Positions 10,594 through 21,785 of a stretch of 64,000 nucleotides of DNA are shown piece by piece. The translations under genes were made by a program, and so were the position numbers. The stretch covers positions 11,470,001-11,534,000 of the forward strand of contig NC_077223.1 of the NCBI RefSeq assembly GCF_024763615.1, given 5' to 3'. The first letter of the stretch is position 1, and each line of letters starts with the position of its first letter. The DNA comes from Phlebotomus papatasi. Lineage: Eukaryota > Arthropoda > Insecta > Diptera > Psychodidae. The notes under the pieces are model-generated. The model saw only the letters and a program-made list of their open reading frames with translations. It did no database searches and was not told where the DNA came from.

Positions 10594-13390
10594 CTCTTTC
10601 GCGTCACACTTTTATGCTTTTATTCAGCAGATCGTCTCCTCAAAATGCAAGTGTTTAACTCACATTTTGGTCGATTTTGAGTTATTGCCGTAGTGGCACT
10701 ATATTAACCCAATACTATCGGAAAATGCATAAAATTTTCCCCGAAAACCATTTGTTTTTCTAATATGATTAAATGAAAAAGTTCTATGTGCATGAATTTA
10801 GTAAATTTTTCTGTGAAATTGTTCTATGTGACGATTCACGCATTTACGTTGTGAAAAAGATAAATAAATTTCAATTGCGTACATAATATGCACTTTAATA
10901 TAGGTTTTAAGGAACCGAAAAAGGATCAATGTGATCGCTAAAATACATCATAAGCTTTTGATAACGGTAAAGGAGGTCAGAATCATCAAAATCGGTGAAT
11001 AAAATTTGAGCAGAATTTACTTTTGCAAATATTGACACTGACACGATAATATTGTGCAACAAAAAATAACCCTTTGCCACTGTATTTGATAGAAGTGATA
11101 ATAATATTCAGTTAGAATATCTTTTACGGATCTCAAATCTGAAATCTATTCATTGCTACCACACCCTAAATTTCTTAATATATTTATTTAAAGTGTTTTT
11201 GTTTTTCTAAAACATAAATTTATATCTTCGGTCCTAATTATATAATTTTAATTACTTTGGTTGGGAAAAACGCATATTTTCATTATCTACAACTCTTATG
11301 ATAAGCCTTGAACCTACAATGCAGTTAAATTACTAATTGGATTCGATTGATTTTTTTTTACATCTATAGACGATAGGGACAAAAATAGCCCAAGAATTTA
11401 TGGTTATTTTTGTTCTGACAAACCCAATAAATGATCATTTTCATTCTAATGAAAACTATTATGTATTAGTATTGTGATTCTTTTCACAAAAAGCTATTGC
11501 TTTAAAAAATTGGATATTATATAGAAAAAATAAATAAATAAAATTCAGTTATCAATCTGAAAATTTAAAAATTATACTCACTTTCGAGCTTAAATGATTT
11601 TTGATAAATGATAAATTATGGAGCAAATAGTTTGACGAGTTGCAGATTTACAAAAAATATTCTAGATTCCTGCAACTTTCTACTTTTCGATTACGTAAAC
11701 ATTAGGGAAAAATAACTTTTAGATATTCATAAAAAAATTCTTTATAAATCACCATTGAACCAATCGTCCTCAAAAGAGTTAAAATATTAAAGTGGCATAA
11801 AAAGGTTTTAAAAGGTAGAATGAGCGAGATTCAGAGGTTAAAAAAAAGAATTTTTAAAGAAATATATCTTTTGAATTATTTATTCCTTTTTGTAATTATT
11901 TTAATTGATAAAATTAAAATGTTTTTAAGGTTTTAACCCAATTGTCCAGAAAATAAAGTAACATAAATAATATAGACTAAATTTTTTTCATCCTCTGTTT
12001 GTTAAAAAAAAAAACAATTCTGTGGTTTTCAAAAACATATATTATTGAATATTTAAGGAAATATTTTTACAATAAAAAGATCTTTTTTTTACATTACACT
12101 TTTCCATATAAAAAAACTTCAAGCAAGCTTGTCGATTGATTGAAATACGCTCTATATTTTTATGGCTTTTCAGTGTGAAATTGTTCTATGTAATAGATTT
12201 ATACAACATTTTTTGAAATTTTTGTGACTTAAAACAATTTCATTCGATGCAATTCCTTGAATTTTCCTTCTTTGTGAAAAATCTACTGATCGAACAAGCC
12301 TCATATTTTTAATATTTCATATTTATTAGTTGCTTCGAAGATTTAAACCAAAAAAAGAGCGATTTTAATGTGTCAAAAATGTGGATCAAGAGCACATAGT
12401 TTTAAATTGCTTTTCTCGTGAATGAACTTATTGTGAGTTAGAACACTTGCATTTTCAGGAGACGATAAGAATTCATGTAAAATTGAGTTTTTCCTAATGC
12501 TTTATGATCAAATATAATAGTTCAGAGAGGAAAAAAACTTTCCATTGCGTGAAAACTCGGAAAAACCCCGGGTCATATATGACCCTATTGTCCTCAAGGG
12601 AAGTATACATTACATACCATTTTCAAAATTTATATCACGGGCTTTTTAAGAGTTTTTTTGCTTGAAGTTAATTATTTGGCCAAAACCATGGCAAACTGGA
12701 TTGTCTTGATGAACACTGTACTCCTGGTGTCCAAGGAATCTTCCTGGTAATCCCTTGAACTGTCACTGTCACAATGTTTTGAGTGGTATTTGGCAAAAAT
12801 AAACTTATCTACATATTTATTCACACATAATACAATTGTACAATATTGGACGCTTGCAGAATACTCTAAAATATTGAAAAATATGTTATAATTCATCAGA
12901 TATAAGATGAAATGTCCAGGAGCAAGATGTCCCACCTGTATTTCACAAAGAAAAACAATGTCCCAACTACATTTCGCTATAGGTTTGGGACGAAAACACT
13001 GTTACCCTTGGGGACAATAGGATCATATATGACCCGGAAAATTTCTACACGCTTTTCTGGAGAATTGAGAGTAGTTTATTATATCAAAATATGCAATATA
13101 CAATCTTTGGATATTCTGTTTTGGGTTTCTAAAGAACTTTTTGCTGAAAAAAATAAATTAATATGAAAAATTTTGAAAAAGAAAAGTCATTTCACAAAGT
13201 TCGAAATTAGTGATTTTTGATCTCAAATATTTTCTTTTCCTGAATATCTGGAGTCTTGAGAAAATTAGCCAAGAATCTTACATCCTTCTATTATGATGTC
13301 GTGTACAAACCGATAGATTTCAATTAATGTAAATAGTAAAAAAAAATTGTTTTTCCCCGGGTCATATATGACCCTAATAACGCGAAAGAG
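10594..13390. mobile_element. TTAA-flanked piggyBac-like element, copy 1, with nested insert
   Basis: Flanked by TTAA at 10590-10593 and 13391-13394, with terminal repeats CTCTTTCGCG at both ends. The perfect 16-bp palindrome GGGTCATATATGACCC lies at 13359-13374, just inside the right repeat, and again at 12570-12585, with a near copy at 13019-13034. Without the nested insert 10633-12464 it is about 95% the same as the 953-bp copy at 37955-38907 as judged by eye. The minus-strand frame 12672-12935 is partly shared by both copies but matches no transposase I know. The TTAA target points to the piggyBac superfamily. It sits in the 3.5-kb groucho intron. Confidence 0.8.
10633..12464. mobile_element. 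1.8-kb terminal-repeat element nested in the TTAA element
   Basis: Ends CGTCTCCTCAAAATGCAAGT and, inverted, CGTCTCCTGAAAATGCAAGT form a repeat of about 30 bp. The dinucleotide AT flanks it at 10631-10632 and 12465-12466. The other copy of the host element (37955-38907) has the uninterrupted sequence CAGCGGATGAATTC at this point, so this is an insertion in copy 1 or a precise loss in copy 2. Its interior includes a decayed copy (about 11200-11777) of the element family at 17227-18350, sharing GACGATAGGGACAAAAAT and the right-end block CCAATCGTCC. Confidence 0.65.
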
Positions 13391-13406
13391 TTAAGTCTTA
13401 TGACTA

Positions 13407-13706
13407 ACACACAATAACTTTTGTTTGTAAACACATTTTCAAAATTTTCCATGAGAATGAGCGAGATGACTCATTGTCATCTGTGAGATCTAGATCTCAC
13501 TCACTCTCATTGAAATGTCAAAAACATGTTTACTAAACAAAAGTTATTGTGTGCTAGGCATTATGCCCAACGCACAATAACTTTTGTTTGTAAATATGTT
13601 TTCAAAATTTCCTATGAGAGAAAACGAGATAACTAGATCTCTGTTTCATTCACTCTTATTGAAATGTCAAAAACATGTTTACAAAATAAAAGTTATTGTG
13701 CGTTGG
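13407..13706. mobile_element. two adjacent fold-back miniature elements of one family
   Basis: Copy a (13407-13554) is flanked by TA. Copy b (about 13567-13706) follows after 12 bp. Both start with CACAATAACTTTTGTTTGTA and end in its inverse, and their inner sequences are also related (AAACATGTTTAC near the right side). The centre of copy a contains the palindrome GTGAGATCTAGATCTCAC. No coding capacity. Confidence 0.75.
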
Positions 13707-13963
13707 TCATTAAAATCTTAGATAGGGGCAGGGGGATAGGTAAGGGGAGTACCAAAAAAAAACATTGAAGCTTGAGAAAAATTAGTAGTTTTAAGGTAAC
13801 TTTGGTAGTTTGAAAATACAAGGGGTTCGACTTCCCGGTCCCCCAAAAATATATATAGATTCCCTGACTTCCCGCGAGTTCCCTTGGCCAGATTTTGTCG
13901 AGTTCTCAGTTTTTATTAATTGCATAAATGAAAATAATGTATTTTGCTTTCTTTTTCTTTAAG

Positions 13964-14535
13964 GGCATATTCTTTTCACGTGAGTGCTGATGGGCAGATG
14001 CAGCCAGTACCCTTTCCTCCTGACGCTCTAATTGGTGCCGGAATTCCACGGCATGCTCGTCAAATAAATACTCTGTCTCATGGTGAAGTAGTGTGCGCTG
14101 TGACGATCTCAAATCCCACCAAGTACGTTTACACGGGCGGAAAGGGATGTGTGAAGGCCTGGGACATTTCGCAGCCTGGAAATAAGAATCCGGTGTCGCA
14201 ATTGGATTGCCTACAACGTGATAACTACATTCGTTCCGTGAAGTTGCTGCCTGATGGACGGACACTGATTGTGGGGGGTGAAGCATCAAATCTATCAATA
14301 TGGGATTTGGCCAGTCCTACTCCTCGTATAAAGGCTGAACTGACATCAAGTGCACCTGCGTGCTATGCTCTTGCCATATCACCTGACTCCAAGGTGTGCT
14401 TCTCGTGTTGCTCGGACGGTAATATAGCTGTGTGGGATCTCCATAATCAAACGCTGGTCCGGCAATTCCAAGGTCATACCGATGGCGCCTCTTGCATTGA
14501 TATAAGTGCAGATGGGACAAAATTGTGGACAGGAG
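13964..14535 (+). CDS. gro: groucho, first half of WD40 beta-propeller
   Basis: Encodes AYSFHVSADGQMQPVPFPPD, then RHARQINTLSHGEVVCAVTI, TKYVYTGGKGCVKAWDIS, RDNYIRSVKLLPDGRTLIVG, SNLSIWDLASPTPRIKAEL, SDGNIAVWDLHNQTLVRQF and GHTDGASCIDISADGTKLW. This is nearly identical to fly Groucho and human TLE1. These blades form the seven-bladed propeller whose pore binds WRPW/WRPY and eh1 peptides of repressors. The exon joins the GGKP end of the previous one across a phase-2 intron of 3.5 kb and ends in phase 1 at TGG. One small oddity is KAWDIS where fly Groucho has KVWDIS. Confidence 0.97.
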
Positions 14536-14694
14536 GTGAGTTGAAAACCTATAATTTATCAAAAAAAGTTGCGATCTCAGAATTTTTTATTATAATTTCT
14601 CGTCTTTAATAATCTAGCCTGGAAAATCTATAGGAAAAAAATTAGAACTTACCTTTCCTGGAATAAAATTATACATTGCATGAACAAAATATTA

Positions 14695-15598
14695 GGGGAG
14701 ACTGGGGCAAATAGTCACAAAACGGACATTTTATTTTTTTCCAAGCTACTCGAGAGCTTCAAAAATTTCTAATTAGCGCAGTTTTATAGGAAATTTACCG
14801 CTCTACAACTTTGTGAAAGTAATTTTCCTCTATTTTGTAAGGAAATACGTTTATTGAGCCAATTTCTAAAAGGTAATTTTGTGACTATTCTCAAAAATGC
14901 TGGGGCAAATAGTACCAGTACTTCATTACGGGCTTCTGTAAATTTGAAAAAAATACCTAGAGGACATATTTTCATAGAAAATTTATTCATCTATATCTTT
15001 GTAAACCACCGTTTTCTCTGAGAGAAAAGTGAGAAAACGAGAAAAGCGCTTTTCAAGTTATTTTAGAAAAAAAAACACACACAAAATACTGCAAATCGTT
15101 TGACCAATGCAAACAGCAAGCGGCGAGACATGATATCTTTTCGCCGAGACGTTTCTTTTCGCCGTCAGACATCAGAAATTGCTTCGCTTTTTTGTTACTT
15201 TTTGCTCTATAACCTTTTGTTACTTTTTACCCCAAGTGGCCATTTTTAATAAAAGGATTTCTGGAGAAAAGAACTTTTGTGAAATTCTAAAATAGATAGC
15301 GGATTCGTATTCAAATAATCCTAATTATTTAGAAAATATTCAGCAGTGTATCAATTTTGGAAAATAAGTAGGTAATAATTGTTATCTTCTGCAAGGAAAA
15401 TATTTCAAAAATAGGGCTAAAAATTACGATATTTTTCTATTTTCTAAATTCCTTGTTCGAATTCTGTAAGAAACTTACGACATTGAAGAAGGTCTATGGA
15501 GGCTATCTATAGAAAAAATTTGAGCTGCTATCTTTTTTACCTTGGAAAATATTGGATTTTGAATTTTTCGATTTGTGACTTCTTGCCCCAGTCTCCCC
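14695..15598. mobile_element. TA-flanked GGGGAGACTGGGGC element
   Basis: Ends GGGGAGACTGGGGCAAATAG and, inverted, GGGGAGACTGGGGCAAGAAG, followed by GTCAC on both sides. TA flanks it at 14693-14694 and 15599-15600. It is 904 bp long with no transposase frame. The GGGGCAAATAGT motif is repeated inside near 14903. It lies in the 3.9-kb groucho intron. Confidence 0.8.
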
Positions 15599-15600
15599 TA

Positions 15601-17222
15601 CTTAAAAAGTACACCAAAGAAATATTCTCGTTATTGGTCCATTTATATTAAAAAAAAAGAAAATAAATCAGACGGAACTCTTACAAAATTAAAATTTAAT
15701 ATAATAAATAAAATAATATTAACAAATTGCTCATGATTTATTAACATTTTTATCTTTAAATAAGTATTTCTATTTTTTTCTATTTTGCAATTAGAATAAA
15801 AAAGTATAAGGATTATAAAATAATTTAAAAATTATTTTCTTACTCATAAATTATTGCATTATTACTCAAGGGCCTCGAGAAATGGCATTTATTGCTATAG
15901 TAGAGACGATGCTTTGGGTTATTTGAATTAAAAAAAATAATGTTTCTCAACTTTACGGAATGATTGAACTCACGATTAAATTGCTTTATGAATCATAAGG
16001 GCATTCCAAAATCGAAAATTGACGAGGAAATACGCATTGACATGAATTACAAGCATACGGACAAGAAAATTAAATACGAGAATATAAATCATTTACGGAT
16101 ACTTCGCTGTTTTATGACCGATTTCAAGACCTTTCCACAAATCCAAATTTAACCAAATCGGTTAAGAAATAAGCAGTCCAGAGTGGTTTATTTTTAAAAA
16201 ATTGAAGATGGTGATTTTTTAGATCATAGGTATATACCCCTTATATTATATATAGGTATATATATAGGTATATACCCCTTATAGTTCATCCTATAGGATG
16301 AACTATAAGGGGTATCTCCAAGACCGGACGTTTGTATCTCTTACCATTTAGTCTCTGTTTAGGGAACAGCAAGAAAAAGATTGTTTAAAAACGATAAGTC
16401 ACATGGGTATTCTACCGGTTCATTACCGATTGAGCCGGATAATAAATTTCAAGACCTTTACGAAATATCCATTTTTAACCAAATCAGTTTGAAAAAGATA
16501 CAGTGCGGAATGCTTTCCTTGCATTTTGATGAATGCGTAATTTTCACTATCAACTATTATTCTTTTTTGTTTATTTATTTATCACGTCATTTTGAGTGAT
16601 AAAACGTATTGATATCATAAAAAATCTAATAACTGAGACTGAGAGTTCTACTATCGTCTGAAGAACTGTCCTTTTTGGTTTCTTAAAAAAAACAACAAAT
16701 GAATAGACGAAAAGCGCGCTATCTTCGGACGATTCAAACTTCGGACAATTTTTTTTTTATATTTCTAATGAATTTCACCAGGAGGTCTTTTCAGAAAATT
16801 TGAAGCATTGGATTAGCTATTAAAATAAAATAACTAATCCAATTTATTTAGAATAAATAGGACATACTGTCCTATTTATTCTAAATAAATTGAATATTGA
16901 ATTGAAAATATAATATTATAATGCACCAAATTAATTTAAAATACATTGAAAGAAATTAATTGTACGAAGTTTGAGTTGTCCAAAGGTAGCGTGCTTTTCG
17001 ATATATCTATCTTCAATTTTTTTAAACAGATTTTCAGAACATTATGCGCTTTTAGTATCATTTTATGGAAGTTTTGTGCAGTTTAAATTTAGAAATAAAA
17101 TTGTGCAAACTTTATAAATTTCTCAAAAGTATGTTCTATATCAAAAAGTTAGACAAATTTTCAACAAACAGCGTTACAACGTTTTTCTTTAATAATTCTT
17201 TTATTTAATATTTTGAGTAGTT
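15601..17222. other. groucho intron, nothing firmly recognised
   Basis: AT-rich intron. It contains a local inverted duplication of the motif GGTATATACCCCTTATA at about 16227-16312 and the palindromic block at 16825-16885 (CCAATTTATTTAGAATAAAT and its inverse). The open frames at 15964-16152 and 16381-16599 have no recognisable domain. Confidence 0.4.
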
Positions 17223-17226
17223 TTAA

Positions 17227-18350
17227 CCCTTTAACGACGAGACACTTTTTACACTTTTAATTTTTACTGTAAATCAACAATAAAAATTAAACTGAGAAAC
17301 ATAATCAATGATAAGTTTTACATCCAACCTTGGAAAGTCCAACAGAGTCTGATTCGGTGTATTTTGTACCTTTATGGACGATAGGGACAAAAATATCCCA
17401 AAAATTTAAGTAATTTTTCTGACAATAGGGTAAATGTCCTAATTCAAAACCATTTCCAGACGCTTTAACTTTCACAGAAGATTCAACACATTAAGTTCAT
17501 ATTTTTTCTGAAGAGAATTACATAAATTTGCTCCTTGACTCTTCTAGAATGTTACTGTTTAGTGAAAATTCTTTAGATATAATTTGAAAACTTCTTAAAT
17601 ATAAGAAAAATACACGAGTGCAAAATGCTTCAATTAGAAACATATTAATCCAAATGGAGACAAGGGAAAGTTTCTAATTGGAGACAAACAGTGTAAGTGA
17701 AACCGCGATGAAAGGCTTCCAAAACCTTGTTGAGTTGCTTTTGAGTGCAGGATTTGTTCTTATTCCTGATCTTTTCTCTTTTCCCACTTAAAACAATAAG
17801 AAAATCTCTCCAAAAAAATCATATTTTCAGGGTTTCCTGTTGAAGCATTTGCAGACACTTCAGAAAAACCCTTATTGTTCACGAAATAAGTAATTATTTC
17901 ATTTAAAAACTTCACGTATCGTTAGCAATAAAGATTAACACTTAATTTAACTAAAATTAGCCAGAAATATGACATAAATGTTAAACAAAACGAATAAACA
18001 ACAGTCACCTCATTGTGCTTTTCATTGGAAAACATGGTCGATCGATGAAAAATTCGATGGTGAAAAGGTACACTTTTAATTTTTCTGAGAAATTAACAAA
18101 TTAAAATTTGTGAATATGAATAGATTTTCGCTTTATTTGGAGCAAAATTAACTAAATAATGAAACTGAGGTATAGAAAATATATAAATATAATAATTTAG
18201 TACCGTATTTATCGTGAAAACAATGACGTTTCCATTTGGAGTAGCGAAAAATTTCCATTTGGAGCAGGTTTTGAATTAGCTTAATTTGCCCTAGTCAGGA
18301 AAAATTATTTTCTTTATGGGACACCGGTGTTCCAATCGTCCTTAAAGGGT
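17227..18350. mobile_element. TTAA-flanked element with nested TA element
   Basis: TTAA at 17223-17226 and 18351-18354. Terminal repeats CCCTTTAACGACGA and, inverted, CCCTTTAAGGACGA. The near-palindrome GGGACACCGGTGTTCC lies at 18319-18334, just inside the right repeat. The host element is only about 258 bp after removing the nested piece 17428-18291, and is then itself nearly fold-back (TTTTTCTGAC before the insert, GTCAGGAAAAA after it). Confidence 0.75.
17428..18291. mobile_element. TA-flanked GGGTAAAT element nested in the TTAA element
   Basis: Left end GGGTAAATGTCCTAATTCAA, right end (inverted) GGGCAAATTAAGCTAATTCA; TA at 17426-17427 and 18292-18293. The right 350 bp are repeated in inverse orientation at 20850-21205, upstream of the aquaporin. 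No coding region. Confidence 0.7.
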
Positions 18351-18428
18351 TAAGGGTTTTAAGAGTGCTCACTTATCAATTTATGGACCCAAAAGGCTTG
18401 AAATAAAACCAATATCAATCTATTTTAG

Positions 18429-18730
18429 GTTTGGACAATACCGTGCGTTCTTGGGATCTCCGTGAGGGCAGACAATTGCAGCAGCATGACTTTAGTTCGC
18501 AGATCTTCTCTCTGGGCTACTGTCCTACTGGAGAGTGGCTGGCAGTGGGAATGGAGAATTCCAACGTGGAAGTTCTTCATGCCACTAAACCCGACAAGTA
18601 TCAACTTCATTTGCACGAAAGTTGCGTACTGAGCTTGAGGTTTGCTGCATGCGGCAAGTGGTTTGTGTCCACAGGAAAGGATAATTTACTAAATGCTTGG
18701 AGAACACCCTATGGAGCCTCGATCTTCCAG
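18429..18730 (+). CDS. gro: groucho, WD40 propeller continued
   Basis: Completes the split glycine codon and reads LDNTVRSWDLREGRQLQQHD, FSSQIFSLGYCPTGEWLAVG, MENSNVEVLHATKPDKYQLH, LHESCVLSLRFAACGKWFVS and TGKDNLLNAWRTPYGASIFQ. These are the late blades of the Gro/TLE propeller, almost identical to the fly protein. Donor GTAACT, phase 0. Confidence 0.97.
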
Positions 18731-18797
18731 GTAACTTATACATTTTAATTCCAATTTAGAGACAAATAACTATTTTTTTTAATTTTTATTTTTTCAG

Positions 18798-18905
18798 TCT
18801 AAAGAATCCTCATCAGTGCTTAGCTGCGATATTTCTGCAGATGATAAATATATTGTGACGGGATCAGGTGATAAGAAGGCTACAGTTTACGAGGTCATAT
18901 ACTAA
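18798..18905 (+). CDS. gro: groucho, last coding exon
   Basis: Reads [35 protein letters not shown] and a stop codon. The terminal YEVIY is the universal C-terminus of Gro/TLE proteins, so the gene ends intact here. The visible part of the protein is 676 residues. Confidence 0.97.
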
Positions 18906-19318
18906 AGGGAAGAAAATGACTCCTTTCCTGAACTTCCTTTTTTTTTTAAAGACATTTGGCCGAAAATGTAGTAAGAAAGTTTGTTTTCTTTTTTATTAAA
19001 AATCACAAAAAAGACGCTTAATTCTGTATGTAAAATTTGTTTTTGCATAAAACAAATATCATTGAAAAAAAAAATGAAGTCGTGCAAGGCATTAACTCAG
19101 CACAGTTGACTCATTCTTGCATTAGAATGAGGAAATAATGTCAAAATCTCTAAAATATAAGTGTCTAAATAAGTGTTTTTAAAAAATATATATATATAAT
19201 AGAGAATATAAAGATATACATAATGTCGAATCTTTATTTGGCGGATTAAATTGCAGAAATGATATCGATAAAAAAATTAATTCGAGTATTTGGAAGGAAG
19301 GATAAACAATTAGGGGCA
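18906..19318. other. groucho 3' region and gap between convergent genes
   Basis: About 410 bp between the groucho stop codon (+) and the aquaporin stop codon (-); the two genes converge. It should hold both 3' untranslated regions. An ATTAAA lies near 18994, but no poly(A) signal stands out strongly for either gene. Confidence 0.5.
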
Positions 19319-19524
19319 TCAGACGTTATTGGTACGCAATGGAAATTCCTCTGTTCTCTTTTCGGTTGTCTCCTCTGGTTCAGCCTCACGTTGTTGGAAA
19401 ACTATCCGGTAGAAGGGAGTGACAACAAGGGGAGCCAGAAGTGGTCCTACCCAGTATATCCAATGATGTTCAAAGTCTCCATTCCAAATGGCTGGTCCAA
19501 GAGATCTTGCAGGATTCATGCTTC
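19319..19524 (-). CDS. aquaporin, last coding exon (second NPA box)
   Basis: Completes G187 and encodes residues 187-254: SMNPARSLGPAIWNGDFEHH, WIYWVGPLLAPLVVTPFYRI (sixth membrane helix), then a charged Glu/Lys/Arg-rich cytoplasmic tail ending RTNNV. The second NPA box (N190-P191-A192) is followed by R193, the arginine of the selectivity filter. The acceptor is TTCCAG on the minus strand. The gene converges on groucho. Confidence 0.93.
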
Positions 19525-19590
19525 CTGGAAAGAGAATAAATTACACGTTTTGTAGCTTTTTTTTTGTTATTGGATATTTGCAAGTATTAC

Positions 19591-19900
19591 CTCCAGAAAA
19601 GCGAGCACCAGCTAAAGCCAGGCCTGTGATAGTCAAACCGAAGCGCAATGGCACTGAATCGTGATGCTTGGCATTCCGAGAATCCCATACTCCACAACAT
19701 AGGAAGATCAACACTGAAGTGATTATAAACTCTACAGTGACGGCTGTGAATGGTGATAAATCAGGATGAGGCACGGTTGTGCAGACACCTGGCCCAGTAG
19801 CATCTTCAGGACGCCAGATGTGCTTTGGAGTGATCAACTTTAAAACGCCAAAACCAATGAAACCACCCAAAAGTTGACCGGCTACATAAAATACAGCCAA
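19591..19900 (-). CDS. aquaporin, middle exon (helices 3-5)
   Basis: Residues 84-187 of a six-helix MIP-family channel: LAVFYVAGQLLGGFIGFGVL (helix 3), an extracellular loop, FTAVTVEFIITSVLIFLCCG (helix 4) and SVPLRFGLTITGLALAGARF (helix 5). The helix-5 filter position that is His in water-specific aquaporins (H180 of human AQP1) aligns with A178 here, and the AQP1 C189 position aligns with G187. Loss of that histidine is the known mark of insect entomoglyceroporins, which pass glycerol and related solutes. I infer such a channel rather than a strict water channel. The exon starts with TTG (leucine) after CAG, so it is not a translation start. Confidence 0.93.
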
Positions 19901-20077
19901 CTGGAAATGAAATTGAAAGTAAGTAAATTAATTAAAATATTCCTAAAATACTTTTGTAGAAAAATTTTATAAGAGGCCAAAGTGTCTCGGATAAAGGAAA
20001 ATGGTGTGTTGTACGAGATAAACGAGATTTGTGTATATACTAAATTTCTGAAAAATAGAATTAAAAAAAAAAGTTAC

Positions 20078-20326
20078 CCCAGGCGTAATGAGTTTGTAAA
20101 TAACTGCAGCAATTGTAACGGCAGGATTAATATGTGCACCTGAGATGCAACCAAATATGTTTACTACAAGCATTACAACAAGGCCAAAGGTGAGACAGAT
20201 CACGAGCTCATTGTAGACAGCTCCAAATCCAGAAATGCACGTACTGCAGCCCAGGAATACCAAGATTGCAGTTCCTAGCAATTCAGCCAGAAAAACTGAG
20301 ATTCGTTCAAGTGTAGCAGAGTTCAT
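20078..20326 (-). CDS. aquaporin (entomoglyceroporin-like), first coding exon
   Basis: Start exon of a 254-aa membrane channel of the aquaporin/MIP family. ATG at 20326 sits 2 bp after a splice acceptor (TTGTCTTAG), so the 5' leader comes from an upstream exon. Residues 1-83: MNSATLERISVFLAELLGTA begins helix 1 with the conserved family AEllGT motif, then helix 2 with F47 at the selectivity filter, and the first NPA box HINPAV (N67-A69) in loop B. Together with the other two exons the product has six membrane helices and both NPA boxes, and is the usual length for the family. It should sit in the plasma membrane of transporting epithelia. Introns are 177 and 66 bp. Orthology to a particular fly Eglp gene cannot be settled by eye. 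Confidence 0.93.
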
Positions 20327-20849
20327 GCCTAAGACAAATCAATAGAAAATATTTTAAAATTCATTTCATTCATAATTTTATTTATTGTTTCGTAACTCGT
20401 TCCTAAATCCAAACCATTCTTTTTTTTTTTTTGAAAGCATAAGAGCCCTAAACCCCAAAATTTTCTTAATTGTGATAAAGGAAATCAGACATATAGAGAA
20501 TTACTTTGAATTATCACGTTCTAAAACCATACAGCTATAAATTTTTCTTTATCAATCTAACTTAATTCTGGATTTAGTCTCTTTTGAATTGATACTTTTT
20601 TTTGATCGATTCAGACGTATTATCTTCACGTGTGCATTTTATTTGATAAAGGAAATTTTACACTGTAAAAGTGCAGCAACTATTTATTTTACAAACATTT
20701 CAACATCATACTTGAAACTTGAGATATGAAGGTTTTTTTTTTTTATTGTGCAATAGGCAATACCCAACAAACAAAAAAATAGATGGAGAGTATTTTCTAC
20801 AAAAGAACAATTTTGGATTTACTAGCTGAAAACTTAAAAAAAAAAATTA

Positions 20850-21205
20850 GGGTAAATTAAGCTAATTCAAAACCTGCTTCAAATGGAAATTTTTTGCTAC
20901 TCTAAATGGAAACGTCATTGTTTTCATGATAAATACAGTACTAAATTATTATATTTAATATATTTTTTATACCACAGTTTCATTATTTAGTTAATTTTGT
21001 TCCAAATAAAGCGAAAATCCATTCATATTCCAAATTTTAATTTGTTAATTTCTTAGAAAAATTAAAAGTGTACGCCTTTTCACCATCGAATTTTTGATCG
21101 ATCGACCATGTTTTCCAATGAAAAACACAATAAGGTGACTGTTGTTTATTCGTTTTTTTTTAATTTTTATGTCATATTTCTGGCTAATTTTAGTTAAAGT
21201 TGATC
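20850..21205. mobile_element. truncated inverse copy of the 17428-18291 element
   Basis: Starts after TA (20848-20849) with GGGTAAATTAAGCTAATTCA and matches 18291 back to about 17930 on the opposite strand for about 350 bp. The other end is missing. It joins the repeat tract that follows at 21200. Confidence 0.75.
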
Positions 21206-21375
21206 ATCTTTTACTTTTTACTGATCATGTTTTATTTTTGGCTGATCACTTTTTATTTTTTGTTGATCATGTTTCACTTTTTACTAACCGTTTTTAATTT
21301 TTTACTGACCATTTTCTTTTATTTTTACTGATCATTTCGATTTTTTGCTGACCAAATTTGACTTTTTACTGCTTG
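21200..21375. repeat. degenerate tandem repeat of TTTTTACTGATC type
   Basis: About eight imperfect units of 20-29 bp in which a T-rich run with TTTTTACTGA alternates with TGATCAT or TGACC. The same motif recurs at about 62625-62735 in the ELL intron. The units are too diverged and too close-packed for a CRISPR, and this is a eukaryote. Confidence 0.6.
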
Positions 21376-21785
21376 TTTATTCAATAACATTATTATCATT
21401 GCATTGGTTTAGTTTTTATCCCGGAAAAAGACCAAAAAACATCACGACCCCTCACCTTATGATTTTTCAATTTTTTAGAAAATCTTAAATCTGCTCTAAT
21501 AATCGTAATTCTCAATATTTGTAATATTGTGCTTTCGAGTCTGAGAATTTAATAAAATTTCTTGTTTTGTGTATTTTTTTGTATCCATCTGTTAAATTTA
21601 TATAAATGAATTGAACCAGAGCATGAATAAGTTAAAATTTCAATGATCAGTGAACTTCTCTAATTTATAGGCAAAAACTGTTTTCTCGGTATATTTAGTT
21701 CGAGTAGTAAAAGCAAAGTCTCAGGTTTTAGGTTTTAGATAAACTTAAAGTTGCTTAAATTTACCTCTAGGATTGAAAAGCATTA

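Noticed and set aside
12672..12935. Minus-strand open frame also present in the second copy at 38143-38457, as if conserved protein
   Set aside because: The two copies are near-identical DNA repeats, amino-acid changes are as common as expected without selection, and no transposase motif (DDD) is visible.
13803..13822. GGGGTTCGACTTCCCGG resembling a tRNA T-arm
   Set aside because: No matching acceptor, D-arm or anticodon arm within 80 bp on either side.
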